Source of the DNA: Bradyrhizobium sp. RD5-C2
GTDB lineage: Bacteria; Pseudomonadota; Alphaproteobacteria; Rhizobiales; Xanthobacteraceae
DNA: 64,000 nt
Direction of reading: 5' to 3'
Assembly (NCBI RefSeq): GCF_019972155.1
Contig: NZ_BOVL01000056.1
Coordinates: 153,817-217,816, forward strand
Positions within the stretch are counted from its first letter, which is position 1. Each line of letters opens with the position of its first letter. Shown one piece after another: positions 41,053 through 49,255 of this stretch. The notes beneath the pieces are model-generated. The model made no database searches. It saw only the letters and a list, made by a program, of their open reading frames with translations, and was not told where the DNA came from. Position numbers and translations under genes: made by a program.

Positions 41053-43307
41053 ACGTCGTCAACAACAAATGGATCGGCCAGCGCACCATCAGGCCCGATG
41101 GCGTCGACAAGGTGACCGGCCGTGCGGCGTTTGCCGCCGACACCACCATGCCAGGCATGATCTGGGGCAAGGTGCTGCGCAGCCCGCACCCGCACGCCCG
41201 CATCAAGTCAATCAGCACCGCGAAGGCCGAGGCGCTGCCCGGCGTGAAAGCCGTGGTCACCTCGCGCGACATCGTCGACTTCACGATCGCGAAGGGCGCA
41301 GTGATGCTCGGCATCCAGGATATGCGCTGGATGTGCCGCAACGTGATGGCGCGCGACAAGGCGCTGTTTCCTGGCCACCCCGTGGCCGCCGTCGCCGCGA
41401 CCACGGAAGCGATCGCGGCGGAAGCCTGCAAGCTGATCGAGGTCGACTACGAGGTGCTGCCCTGGGCGATCGAGATCGACGACGCGCTCAAGCCTGACGC
41501 GCCGATCCTGCACGAGTTCAACAGATTCGACGGCAAGCCCTCGAACATCATGGGCCGCATCGAGTCCAAGAAGGGCGATATCGCGCAAGGCTTCAAGGAC
41601 GCCGATGTCGTCATCGAGCGCTCCTTCACCACGCGCCCGGTGCACCAGGGCTATATCGAGCCGCATGCCTGCCTGATCTCGGTCGCGGCCGACGGCAAGA
41701 CCACGATCTGGTCGTCGAGCCAGGGCCAGTTCATGGTGCGCGCGATGACCTCGATGCTCACAGGCATCCCGCAGAGCGACATCCGCGCCATTCCCGCCGA
41801 GATCGGCGGCGGTTTTGGTGGCAAGACCATCGTCTATCTCGAGCCGCTTGCGACCTTGCTTGCCAAGAAATCCGGCCGCCCGGTCAAGATGGTGATGACC
41901 CGGGAGGAGGTGATGCGCGCCACCGGGCCGACCTCGGGCTCGAAGAGCACGGTGAAGATCGGCGCCAAGAAGGACGGCACCATCGTTGCTGCCCATGGCA
42001 GCTTCTATCTGCAGGCCGGCGCCTTCCCGGGTTCGCCGATCCGTGGCGCGGTCGGGTGCAGCTTTGCACCGTACGAAATTCCGCATGTGCTGTCGGAAGG
42101 CTTCGACGTCTGCTCCAACCGCTCCAAGGTCGCGGCCTATCGCGCGCCCGGCGCGCCGATCGGCGCCTATGCGGTGGAATGCGTGCTCGACGAATTAGCC
42201 GAGGCGCTCAAGATCGATCCGCTGGCGCTGCGGCTGAAGAACGCAGCCAAGGAAGGCACCAAGGCGGCGCACGGCCCGGTGTTTCCGCGCATCGGCTATA
42301 TCGAGACGCTGGAGGCCGCCAAGGACCATCCACATTATGCCGCGCCGCTCGGCAAATATCAGGGCAGGGGCGTCGCCTCCGGCTTCTGGTTCAACGCCGG
42401 CGGTGAATCCTCCGCGCAGGTCAACATCACCGAGGACGGCAACGTCGTCGTCACCACGGGGCACCCTGATATCGGTGGCTCGCGCGCCGGCATCGCCAAT
42501 ATCTGCGCCGAGCTGCTCGGCATCGACTACAAGCGCATCTCGGTGATCATCGGCGACACCCAGACGGTCGGCTTCTCCAACCTCACCGGCGGCAGCCGCG
42601 TGCTGTTCGCCTCCTCGATGGTGGTGACACAGGCGGCCGACAAGGTGATCGCGACCTTGCGCGAGCGCGCGGCGAAGATCTGGGAGATCGACCCTGAGGC
42701 CGTGAAGTGGGAGAACGGCGCCGCGCATCCCGTCAGTCCAAACGCCGGCCAGTTCGAGCCGCTGACGCTCGCCGACCTTGCCGAGAAAGCGCCGTCGCAG
42801 GGCGGCCCGATCGGCGCCAGCGTGCAGCTCAACACCCAGGGCGCCGAGGGCGGCTTCGGCACGCACATTTGCGATGTCGAGGTCGATGTCGATCTCGGGA
42901 TCGTGCGCGTGATCCGCTACACCGCCGTGCAGGATGTCGGCCGCGCCGTGCATCCGAGCTATGTCGAGGGCCAGCTGCAAGGCGGCGTCGCGCAGGGCAT
43001 CGGCTGGGCGCTGAACGAGGAGTACATCTACAACAAGGACGGCAAGGTCGATAATCCGGGCTTCCTCGATTACCGGATGCCGGTCTGTTCCGACCTGCCG
43101 ATGCTCGACTGCGCGCTGGTCGAGGTGCCGAACCCGAAGCATCCGCAGGGCGTCAAGGGCGTCGGCGAAGTGCCGCTGGTCCCCGTCATGGCCGCAGTCG
43201 CCAACGCCGTCCACAACGCGCTCGGCAAACGCTTCTACAGCCTGCCGATGTCGCCGCCGAAGGTCTCGGCGGCGCTGGATGCGCCGGCGCAGCAAGCGGC
43301 GGAGTAG
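41049..43307 (+). CDS. molybdenum hydroxylase, molybdopterin-binding large subunit
   Basis: 752 aa. Family landmarks: GFGGKTIVYLEPLATLLAKKS near residue 257, KVAAYRAPGAPIGAYAVE near 360-377, and the catalytic-Glu segment VKGVGEVPLVPV near 700. The active-site region reads AYRAPGAP, not the AYxCSFR of form I carbon monoxide dehydrogenase nor the AYRGAGR of form II. CO oxidation is therefore unlikely; an N-heterocycle, aldehyde or aromatic-CoA substrate is more plausible. The cofactor would be a molybdopterin-cytosine dinucleotide. Together the three genes make a complete heterotrimer, coupled by overlapping start and stop codons. Confidence 0.93.
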   Translation: MNVVNNKWIGQRTIRPDGVDKVTGRAAFAADTTMPGMIWGKVLRSPHPHARIKSISTAKAEALPGVKAVVTSRDIVDFTIAKGAVMLGIQDMRWMCRNVMARDKALFPGHPVAAVAATTEAIAAEACKLIEVDYEVLPWAIEIDDALKPDAPILHEFNRFDGKPSNIMGRIESKKGDIAQGFKDADVVIERSFTTRPVHQGYIEPHACLISVAADGKTTIWSSSQGQFMVRAMTSMLTGIPQSDIRAIPAEIGGGFGGKTIVYLEPLATLLAKKSGRPVKMVMTREEVMRATGPTSGSKSTVKIGAKKDGTIVAAHGSFYLQAGAFPGSPIRGAVGCSFAPYEIPHVLSEGFDVCSNRSKVAAYRAPGAPIGAYAVECVLDELAEALKIDPLALRLKNAAKEGTKAAHGPVFPRIGYIETLEAAKDHPHYAAPLGKYQGRGVASGFWFNAGGESSAQVNITEDGNVVVTTGHPDIGGSRAGIANICAELLGIDYKRISVIIGDTQTVGFSNLTGGSRVLFASSMVVTQAADKVIATLRERAAKIWEIDPEAVKWENGAAHPVSPNAGQFEPLTLADLAEKAPSQGGPIGASVQLNTQGAEGGFGTHICDVEVDVDLGIVRVIRYTAVQDVGRAVHPSYVEGQLQGGVAQGIGWALNEEYIYNKDGKVDNPGFLDYRMPVCSDLPMLDCALVEVPNPKHPQGVKGVGEVPLVPVMAAVANAVHNALGKRFYSLPMSPPKVSAALDAPAQQAAE

Positions 43308-43310
43308 GGA

Positions 43311-43398
43311 GCGTAGGGCGGGTTAGGCGAAGCCGTAACCCGCCATCCTTCCGGGCATCGAGTAATGGCGGGTTACGCTAACGCTAACCCGCACTACG
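43311..43398. repeat. dispersed repeat, GTAGGGCGGGTTAG type, copy 1
   Basis: Begins GCGTAGGGCGGGTTAGGCG and ends with the inverse GCTAACCCGC-ACTACG. Long complementary arms bracket a short unique centre. Two further copies lie at 44435-44525 and 46918-46992. It sits between the molybdenum hydroxylase operon and the pantothenate kinase gene. Confidence 0.85.
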
Positions 43399-43481
43399 GT
43401 TCTGCGCCGAGACCTGCCCATTGACGTCGCTGGCTTGACCTCGGCAAGATCGATGGGATGCATCAGGCTCACCGTGAACGG

Positions 43482-44420
43482 ATGAGAATGACCCAGCCCG
43501 ACGAGCTCTCCGCCTACATGATGTTCGGCCGCGGCGACTGGGCGGCATTGCGCTCCAGCACGTCGCTGACACTGTCGGATGCCGATCTCACGGCGCTACG
43601 CGGCTTGAATGGGCCGATCACGTCGGCCGAAGTCAGCGACGTGTATCTGCCGCTGACGCGCCTGTTGAACCTGCATTTCTCGGCGGCGCGCGGTCTGATG
43701 CAGGTCAAGGCGGAGTTTCTCGGCCGGCCGGCCCGCCATTCGCCCTACATCGTCGCGCTAGCCGGGAGTGTCGGCGTCGGCAAGAGCACCTTTGCCCGTG
43801 TGCTGTGCGCGCTGCTGGCCGGCTGGGCCGATCACCCGCGGGTCGCGCTGGTGACGACCGACGGCTTCCTGCATTCCAACGCCGTTCTGGAAGAGCGCGG
43901 CCTGATGCGGCGCAAGGGCTTTCCCGAAAGTTACGATCTGCCACGGATGCTGCGGTTTCTCGCGGCTGCAAAGGCAGGTGAGCGTGAGCTCGAGCTGCCG
44001 GTCTACTCGCATCTGATCGGCGATATCGTGCCATCGGAACGGCAGGTCATCCAGCAACCGGACATCCTGGTGTTCGAGGGCCTCAACGTGCTGCTGGCGC
44101 GCGGCGCGGCACCGGTGGTGGTGTCGGATTTCTTCGACTTCTCGATCTATCTCGATGCCGATGAGGCCGACATCCAATCCTGGTATGTCGAGCGCTTCCT
44201 CAGGCTGCAGCCGACCGCGTTCCGGAACCCTGCCTCGTATTTCCACCACTACAGGGACCTGCCGCCCGGCGACGCGCGCGAGGTCGCGGAGCGGCTGTGG
44301 CGCGAGCATCATCGCGCCAACCTCAGGGAGAACATCCTGCCGACGCGGACGCGGGCTGACGTCGTGCTGCGCAAGCGCTCCGACCATTCGATCGGCGAGG
44401 TCTGGTTGCGGGAGACGTAA
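43482..44420 (+). CDS. coaA: type I pantothenate kinase
   Basis: 312 aa from the ATG used here; other ATGs 24 nt upstream and 6 nt downstream are possible. The Walker A motif ALAGSVGVGKSTFARVL is near residue 88-104. Further family motifs are TTDGFLHSNAVLEERGLMRRKGFPESYD near 122-150 and DILVFEGLNVLL near 198. First step of coenzyme A synthesis (ATP + pantothenate). In rhizobia coaA normally sits beside histidine genes; this isolated copy, flanked by two repeats, may be a second paralogue. It is a soluble enzyme with no signal peptide. Confidence 0.92.
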   Translation: MRMTQPDELSAYMMFGRGDWAALRSSTSLTLSDADLTALRGLNGPITSAEVSDVYLPLTRLLNLHFSAARGLMQVKAEFLGRPARHSPYIVALAGSVGVGKSTFARVLCALLAGWADHPRVALVTTDGFLHSNAVLEERGLMRRKGFPESYDLPRMLRFLAAAKAGERELELPVYSHLIGDIVPSERQVIQQPDILVFEGLNVLLARGAAPVVVSDFFDFSIYLDADEADIQSWYVERFLRLQPTAFRNPASYFHHYRDLPPGDAREVAERLWREHHRANLRENILPTRTRADVVLRKRSDHSIGEVWLRET

Positions 44421-44434
44421 AGTAGAGAATGATG

Positions 44435-44525
44435 GCGTAGGGCGGGTTAGGCGAAGCCGTAACCCGCCGTCCTTTCCGCGTATCGAGTTACGTCGGCGGG
44501 TTACGCTTCGCTAACCCGCCCTACG
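44435..44525. repeat. dispersed repeat, GTAGGGCGGGTTAG type, copy 2
   Basis: GCGTAGGGCGGGTTAGGCGAAGCC... and the inverse TTCGCTAACCCGCCCTACG form arms of almost 25 nt around the centre. Located between the convergent pantothenate kinase and ornithine-cyclodeaminase-family genes. Confidence 0.85.
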
Positions 44526-44529
44526 ATCC

Positions 44530-45474
44530 TCACCCCAGCTCCTTCCCCAGCTGCGCAAGCACCGTCTCGCAGGTCATCAGATCCAGATGTCCGCCGCCGG
44601 CGTTCTTGAAGAAGGTGATGTCGTCGGCCGACTGCCGGCCGGCGACCTTGCCGGTCGCGAGGTCGTAGTGATCGCCGAGCACGTCGCTCTCCTTGATCGC
44701 GCCGCTGGCGATCGGCTGCAGGATGTCGCCGACGCCGTCGAAGGCGGATTCCCTTCGGTCGACGAAGATGCGCGCGCGCCGCGCCGCCTCGTCGTCGGAC
44801 TCGCGGGTGTCGGGGGTGAAGCCGCCGACTAGGTCGAGATGGGTGCCGGGCTTCAGGTTCGCGCCCTTCACCAGCGGCTCGCGCGAGCGGGTGCAGGTGG
44901 TGATGATGTCGGCCTCGCGTGTCGCGGCATCGAGATCGGTGACGATATCGGTGGCGATGCCGTCGCCCTCCAGCAGCGTCGCGAGCTCCTGCGCGCGCTC
45001 GACCGTCCGGTTCCAGATCCGTACCCGCTTCAGAGACGGCCGCACCGTGCGGTGGCCGCGCACCAGCCAGCGCGCCATCTCGCCGGCACCGACCACCAGC
45101 AGCGTCTCGGCATCCGGCCGCGCCAGGTGCTTGGCGCCGAGCGCGGAGTCCGCGGCGGTCTTCCAATGAGTGATTTCGGCGGCGTCCATCACCGCCAGCG
45201 GCCGTCCGTCGTTGCCGTCGAACAGCACGCAGACTGCCTGCACCGCCGGCAGCTTGCCGTGCGCGAGGTTGCCCGGGAAGCTGGTGTACAGCTTGGTCAT
45301 CATGAAGCGGCCGGCGTCGACCGCGCTGCGGGTCACCAGCTGCTGGCCCTTGTCGTCGCCGAGATAGCTGTCGTGCACCGCAATCTTCGGCCGCCGGTGC
45401 GCGGCCTCGATCGCCTCGATCAGGATCGGAAAGGTCAGGATGCGGTTGACCTCGTGGTCGTCGACAATATGCAC
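44530..45474 (-). CDS. ornithine cyclodeaminase / mu-crystallin family protein
   Basis: 314 aa from a GTG start with GGGGAGAGCAACAC upstream. NAD(H)-binding Rossmann motif LLVVGAGEMARWLVRGH is near residues 118-134; the substrate-side segment TKLYTSFPGN near 72-81 and the final TFFKNAGGGHLDLMT are typical for the family. Members make proline from ornithine, or act as ketimine/alanine dehydrogenases; the substrate is not assignable here. The stop lies directly beside repeat copy 2. Confidence 0.9.
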   Translation of the reverse strand: MHIVDDHEVNRILTFPILIEAIEAAHRRPKIAVHDSYLGDDKGQQLVTRSAVDAGRFMMTKLYTSFPGNLAHGKLPAVQAVCVLFDGNDGRPLAVMDAAEITHWKTAADSALGAKHLARPDAETLLVVGAGEMARWLVRGHRTVRPSLKRVRIWNRTVERAQELATLLEGDGIATDIVTDLDAATREADIITTCTRSREPLVKGANLKPGTHLDLVGGFTPDTRESDDEAARRARIFVDRRESAFDGVGDILQPIASGAIKESDVLGDHYDLATGKVAGRQSADDITFFKNAGGGHLDLMTCETVLAQLGKELG

Positions 45475-45621
45475 GTGTTGCTCTCCCCGGGGCGCCCTTG
45501 CGCGCCTGCCGGCGCGCCAAAGCCGCTCCGGACTGGATAGCGCGTAGGGAAGGCCAGTCAACCGGGCATGCGCCGCCGCGCGGCACTTGCTATCCTGCGC
45601 ACCTGATTCTCTCGCAGGTCC

Positions 45622-46371
45622 TTGCAAGCCGTGGTTGCAGTCGTCGTCGCCATCCTGATCTTCATGCTGCTCGGCGGCGCCGCGCTTGCGACCATGGCGA
45701 TCCATGGCCGGCTCGGCGAGCATCACCGCAGCGACGAGACCAATACCTCGGTACGCCTAGTCGCGACCCTGTTCGTCACCATGCCGTCGCTGCTGCTCGG
45801 CCTGATGATGAACAATTCGGCCAACACCTATGCGGCGGTAGACCGCAACCTGCATGTCTTCGCCACCGACCTCATTCTGCTCGACCGCAGCCTGCGGCCG
45901 CTCGGCCCCAGCGCCGACGAGCCACGCAAGCGGCTGGTCGCCTATGTCGAGCAGGCGCTCAAGGACGTCCCGATCTCGCGCGCGAACGAGGTGTCCGAAC
46001 ATCTGCTCGACGAGGTCGGCACCAGTCTCCGCGAGCTGAAGTTCAACGACGAGCAGAAGATCGCGTTGTGGAACGAGGCCCGGTCGGTCTATCGCCAGGC
46101 GGTGCAGCAGCGCTGGACCTTTGTCGAGCAGTCCGACAGTTCGTTTCCATCGCCGCTGATCTGCATCCTGGTCGGATGGCTGACGCTGATGTTCGCGACG
46201 CTGGGCTTTCGCGCGCCGCGCAATGCGGTGGTGGTCTCGACCTACATCGGCGCGGCGGCGCTGATCGCTGCCGCGATCTATCTGATCCTCGAAATGAGCA
46301 CGCCGTTCTCCGGTCCGATCCAGCTCTCCGACCGCCCGCTGGTACGCGCGGCCGAGGAGATCAGGCGGTAG
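45622..46371 (+). CDS. DUF4239 membrane protein (bestrophin-like)
   Basis: 249 aa with two N-terminal transmembrane helices (VVAVVVAILIFMLLGGAALATM and LVATLFVTMPSLLLGLMM), a long cytoplasmic helical loop (about residues 70-170) and two C-terminal helices (PLICILVGWLTLMFATLGF, VVVSTYIGAAALIAAAIYLILEM). This layout matches DUF4239, distantly related to bestrophin anion channels. The start is a TTG; GTG 9 nt downstream is an alternative. Function unproven. Confidence 0.82.
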   Translation: MQAVVAVVVAILIFMLLGGAALATMAIHGRLGEHHRSDETNTSVRLVATLFVTMPSLLLGLMMNNSANTYAAVDRNLHVFATDLILLDRSLRPLGPSADEPRKRLVAYVEQALKDVPISRANEVSEHLLDEVGTSLRELKFNDEQKIALWNEARSVYRQAVQQRWTFVEQSDSSFPSPLICILVGWLTLMFATLGFRAPRNAVVVSTYIGAAALIAAAIYLILEMSTPFSGPIQLSDRPLVRAAEEIRR

Positions 46372-46515
46372 CTGCCGGTATCGGCACGCGCTCTCGGCTT
46401 TATTCCCTTTACGCCCGTCGCTCGGCCCGAAATTGTTTCCGCGCCGCTGGCGGAATAGCGCGCGCCTTCCGGCGTCCTACGCATGCAAGCCATTTGCATT
46501 CGAAAGGGAGATCTC

Positions 46516-46896
46516 ATGAAGACAACGCTCGCACTCGCCATCGCCGCTTCATTCGCACTCGCGTCCGCAGCTCTTGCCGCGCCGCCGACCAAGACCGGCA
46601 CCACGGCGAAGGGCTCGGTTCTGACCGATGCCAAGGGCATGACGCTCTACACCTTCGACAAGGACACCGAAGGCAAGTCGGCCTGCAATGGTCCCTGTGC
46701 GACCAACTGGCCGGTGCTGAAGGCGGAAGCCAGCGACAAGGCCGAAGGCGGCTACACCATTATCGCCCGTGACGACGGCTCGAAGCAGTGGGCCTACAAG
46801 GGCAAGCCGCTCTATACCTTCGCCAAGGACCAGAAGGCCGGCGACACTACCGGCGACGGCTTTCTCAACGGCGCCTGGCACCTCGCGCAGCCCTGA
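46516..46896 (+). CDS. secreted COG4315-type protein with SCWMRY-like repeats
   Basis: 126 aa with a Sec signal peptide ending near AALAA. The mature protein has two repeats of the family pattern: TDAKGMTLYTFDKDTEGKSACNGPCATNWP and WAYKGKPLYTFAKDQKAGDTTGDGF. The cysteines in SACNGPCA probably form a disulfide. Proteins of this group are small periplasmic or surface proteins of unknown function. The ribosome binding site GAAAGGGAGATCTC is strong. Confidence 0.9.
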   Translation: MKTTLALAIAASFALASAALAAPPTKTGTTAKGSVLTDAKGMTLYTFDKDTEGKSACNGPCATNWPVLKAEASDKAEGGYTIIARDDGSKQWAYKGKPLYTFAKDQKAGDTTGDGFLNGAWHLAQP

Positions 46897-46917
46897 GCCG
46901 TTGCGGGGAGAACGGGA

Positions 46918-46992
46918 GGGCGGGTTAGCGCAAGCGTAACCCGCCGTCTCTGCGCGCTGCGGCGCGTTACGCTACGCTAACCCGCGCCACGA
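46918..46992. repeat. dispersed repeat, GTAGGGCGGGTTAG type, copy 3
   Basis: Shorter, more divergent copy: GGGCGGGTTAGCGCAAGCGTAACCCGCC with its own internal symmetry, followed by CGCGTTACGCTACGCTAACCCGCG. Located after the COG4315 gene. Confidence 0.8.
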
Positions 46993-47057
46993 TTGTGCTA
47001 GCGGCCGCCGCCACCGCCGCCACCGCCGCCACCACCTCGGCCGCCGTTCATCAGGGC

Positions 47058-47159
47058 CTAATTGTAGCGAGGATCGGACTGTTTCATGTAGTCCGGCGAG
47101 ATGTCGCGGCTGCGCGCACGAACCGGATCGGCAACTGGAGTTGGCTGCCCGCATCCCAT
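47058..47159 (-). other. doubtful 33-codon reading frame, possible end of a lost lipoprotein gene
   Basis: The frame reads MGCGQPTPVADPVRAR and ends SPDYMKQSDPRYN. It looks like the C-terminal part of a small lipoprotein (the preceding in-frame codons give GFFLYMGCG, a lipobox-like string), but a stop lies 20 codons further up and no proper signal peptide can be read. No ribosome binding site is evident. Possibly a decayed gene. Confidence 0.3.
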
Positions 47160-47340
47160 GTAGAGGAAGAAGCCGCAGGGCGGAACGACGCGCGGCTGGC
47201 CCGCTCGTCAAATTGGACGGGACCTGATGGAACTGGGTTCGAGCGAGAAGCTGCGATTTGGCGATGTGGACACGACAACGTGAAGGCGCGAACGCTCGCG
47301 CCTTATGCCGGGCCGGCCGGTTCGCCTGGGCCTTGCGAAT

Positions 47341-47922
47341 TCACGCTCGCTGCTTCAGCGCCATGCCCATGCTGATCCAGCTGACGCCGGCGCAGATCAG
47401 GTCGACGCTGAGGAAGATGCCGAGCACATACAGGCTCGACACCGGCCAGCGCGCCAGGATCATGGCCCCGAGCACCAGCGTGATCAGCCCGGAGATCGCG
47501 ACCATTCCCCACGGCGCGGCCGAGTTCATGCCGAACGCCAGGAAGATGCGGACGATGCCGGAGACCACCAGTGCGACGCCGAGGAACAGCGTCAGCGTCG
47601 CTGCGGCGAGCAAGGGGTTCTCGAAGGTGATGAAGCCGGCAACGACATAGAGCGCGCCGAGCAGCAGCCAGAACAGGAACTTGCCCCACGTCTTGAACTG
47701 GAAGGCGTTGATGATCTCGGCAACGCCGGCGACGATCATCATCGCGCCGACGAACAGCACGCTGACGACGGTGGCAAAGAACACGCTGCCGAAGGCGAAC
47801 ACGCCTGCGATCAGGTAGATCACGCCAAGGGCGACGATCCAGCCCCATTTCGCGCGAAGGTTGGCAAGCCCGGATCCGAGGCTGTGAGGAGGTGTGGCGG
47901 GTGAGCTGGACGCTGTCGACAT
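47341..47922 (-). CDS. HdeD family acid-resistance membrane protein
   Basis: 193 aa with six transmembrane helices in three pairs, e.g. WIVALGVIYLIAGVFAFGSVFFATVVSVLFVGAMMIVAG and LFWLLLGALYVVAGFITF. This repeated-pair layout and the NPLLAAATLTLFLGVALVVSGI segment identify the HdeD family, first known from E. coli acid resistance. The ATG (MSTASSS) has TTCGGGAGCGATACG upstream. Divergent from the dodecin gene with a FixK-type box midway, so both may respond to oxygen limitation or general stress. Confidence 0.92.
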   Translation of the reverse strand: MSTASSSPATPPHSLGSGLANLRAKWGWIVALGVIYLIAGVFAFGSVFFATVVSVLFVGAMMIVAGVAEIINAFQFKTWGKFLFWLLLGALYVVAGFITFENPLLAAATLTLFLGVALVVSGIVRIFLAFGMNSAAPWGMVAISGLITLVLGAMILARWPVSSLYVLGIFLSVDLICAGVSWISMGMALKQRA

Positions 47923-48035
47923 CGTATCGCTCCCGAATACTTGGTCAAACCATGCTACCATAGGTCATGGCGCGGACAAGGGCAGGCGCCCGGCTGGCAC
48001 CAAATGCATGCTGGCACCAAAGGCGCTGCAACACG

Positions 48036-48049
48036 TTGATTCAAGTCAA
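48036..48049. promoter_or_regulatory. FixK/FNR-type box TTGATTCAAGTCAA
   Basis: Perfect TTGA-N6-TCAA between divergent hdeD-like and dodecin genes. The distances from its centre to the two start codons are almost equal (about 120 nt each), which suits bidirectional control. Confidence 0.72.
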
Positions 48050-48161
48050 CCGGTGTGTTGCCGCGCAGCATTCGTGGTTTGACGACAGCCCGTACCGGAC
48101 GACGGACTGTCCGGATCGGAGTGCAAATTGTCCGGATCGCGCATCCACAGAGGAGGTCGAC

Positions 48162-48383
48162 ATGCCCACCACGCACGACAAGGACCACGTCTACAAGATC
48201 CTCGAACTGGTCGGATCATCGGACAAGAGCATCGAGGCGGCGATCGAGAACGCCGTCACCCGTGCCTCGAAGACGATCCGGGAAATGAAATGGTTCGAGG
48301 TGGTGCAGACCCGGGGCCATATCGAAGACGGCAAGGTCCGGCACTATCAGGTGGCACTGCGGGTCGGGTTTACGCTGGAGTAG
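48162..48383 (+). CDS. dodecin family flavin-binding protein
   Basis: 73-aa protein matching dodecin length. HVYKILELVGSSDKSIEAAIENAVTRASKTIREMKWFEVVQTRGHIEDGKVRHYQV covers the whole fold: strand, helix, and a strand carrying the Trp that stacks on the isoalloxazine ring. Dodecins form hollow dodecamers that store or buffer flavins. Strong ribosome binding site AGAGGAGGTCGAC. Probably regulated together with the divergent hdeD gene. Confidence 0.95.
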   Translation: MPTTHDKDHVYKILELVGSSDKSIEAAIENAVTRASKTIREMKWFEVVQTRGHIEDGKVRHYQVALRVGFTLE

Positions 48384-48525
48384 GCACCTCCTCGTCATTC
48401 CGGGTTCGGCGCTTCGCGCCGCCCTCAGGTGCGCAATTGCGCGCTGGGGAATGACGGGCTGCGACAAAACGGCCCGACGGGCAACTCAGCAAATTCTGGC
48501 TCGCAGATGGTGCGACAAATTCAGT

Positions 48526-48646
48526 GTCGTCCCGGCGTAGGCCGGGACCCATCACCACCGAAGGTGATTGTTGCACGACGCTGGGGCACAGCTTTCCTCA
48601 CCAACCCAATCCTGTGGTTATGGGTCCCGGCCTTCGCCGGGACGAC
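48526..48646. repeat. inverted repeat GTCGTCCCGGCG...CGCCGGGACGAC
   Basis: GTCGTCCCGGCGTAGGCCGGGACCCAT is repeated in inverse form at the other end (ATGGGTCCCGGCCTTCGCCGGGACGAC), with a 66-nt centre. A smaller inverted repeat (CGTCATTCC/GGAATGACG) lies just upstream at 48393-48461. Both look like dispersed intergenic elements of Bradyrhizobium. Confidence 0.8.
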
Positions 48647-48676
48647 GAATGGAAAGAGCGGTGCCCCCATCCCCGA

Positions 48677-49237
48677 TCACCGCCGCGACAGCGGCGCGGG
48701 TGGGGGTGGGGCGGTGGCGCCGGCGGCGAGCGAGCGTTGCACCATCACGGTGTCGGACCAGCGGCCGTAGCGATAGGCGACGCCGGGCAGATGGCCGACG
48801 CGCGCGAAGCCGAAGCGCTCGTGCAGCGCCAGCGACGCGGCGTTGTCGCTGTCGATATAGCCGATCATCTGGCGGAAGCCGGAAGCGGCGCAAGTGTCGA
48901 CCAATTCCTGCAACAGCCGGCCGCCGACGCCCTTGCCGGTGAAGCCGTGGTGAATATAGATCGAATGCTTCACCGTGTAGCGATAGGCCGGGCGCTTGCG
49001 GAACTGGACCACATAGGCATAGCCGACCACTTCGCCGTCGCACAGAGCGACCAGATGCGGCAGGCGGGTGTTGCGCAAATTCTTGCGGCGGTCGCGCAGG
49101 TCGTCGGGCTCCGGCGTGCCGGAATCGTCGACGCTTTCCTCGATGCCGTGGCGGATGTGATAGCGGTAGATCGACAGCATCGCATCGACGTCGCTATCGC
49201 GCGAGGGGCGGACGGTGATCTTGCGATCATTCTCCAT
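48677..49237 (-). CDS. GNAT family N-acetyltransferase
   Basis: 186-aa acetyl-CoA-dependent N-acetyltransferase. The acetyl-CoA binding motif A, GFTGKGVGGRLLQELVD (residues about 98-114), and the upstream strand VKHSIYIHHGF are clear; DNAASLALHERFGFARVG is motif B. It resembles phosphinothricin acetyltransferase-like enzymes. It lies 18 nt downstream of the decarboxylase gene on the same strand, so the two are almost surely cotranscribed, and acetylation of the amine produced by that decarboxylase is an attractive inference. Substrate unproven. Confidence 0.92.
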   Translation of the reverse strand: MENDRKITVRPSRDSDVDAMLSIYRYHIRHGIEESVDDSGTPEPDDLRDRRKNLRNTRLPHLVALCDGEVVGYAYVVQFRKRPAYRYTVKHSIYIHHGFTGKGVGGRLLQELVDTCAASGFRQMIGYIDSDNAASLALHERFGFARVGHLPGVAYRYGRWSDTVMVQRSLAAGATAPPPPAPLSRR

Positions 49238-49255
49238 TGTGTTGCGTCCGCTGGC

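Larger units (their letters stand above)
46897..47340. other. long intergenic region with repeat and glycine-codon run
   Basis: Holds repeat copy 3 (46918-46992), then a GGC/GGT run on the minus strand (47000-47050) that would encode an all-glycine segment, and a doubtful small reading frame at 47058-47159. No confident gene. Confidence 0.5.

Noticed and set aside
42100..42200. Molybdenum hydroxylase as carbon monoxide dehydrogenase (coxL)
   Set aside because: The active-site signature AYRAPGAP matches neither form I (AYxCSFR) nor form II (AYRGAGR).
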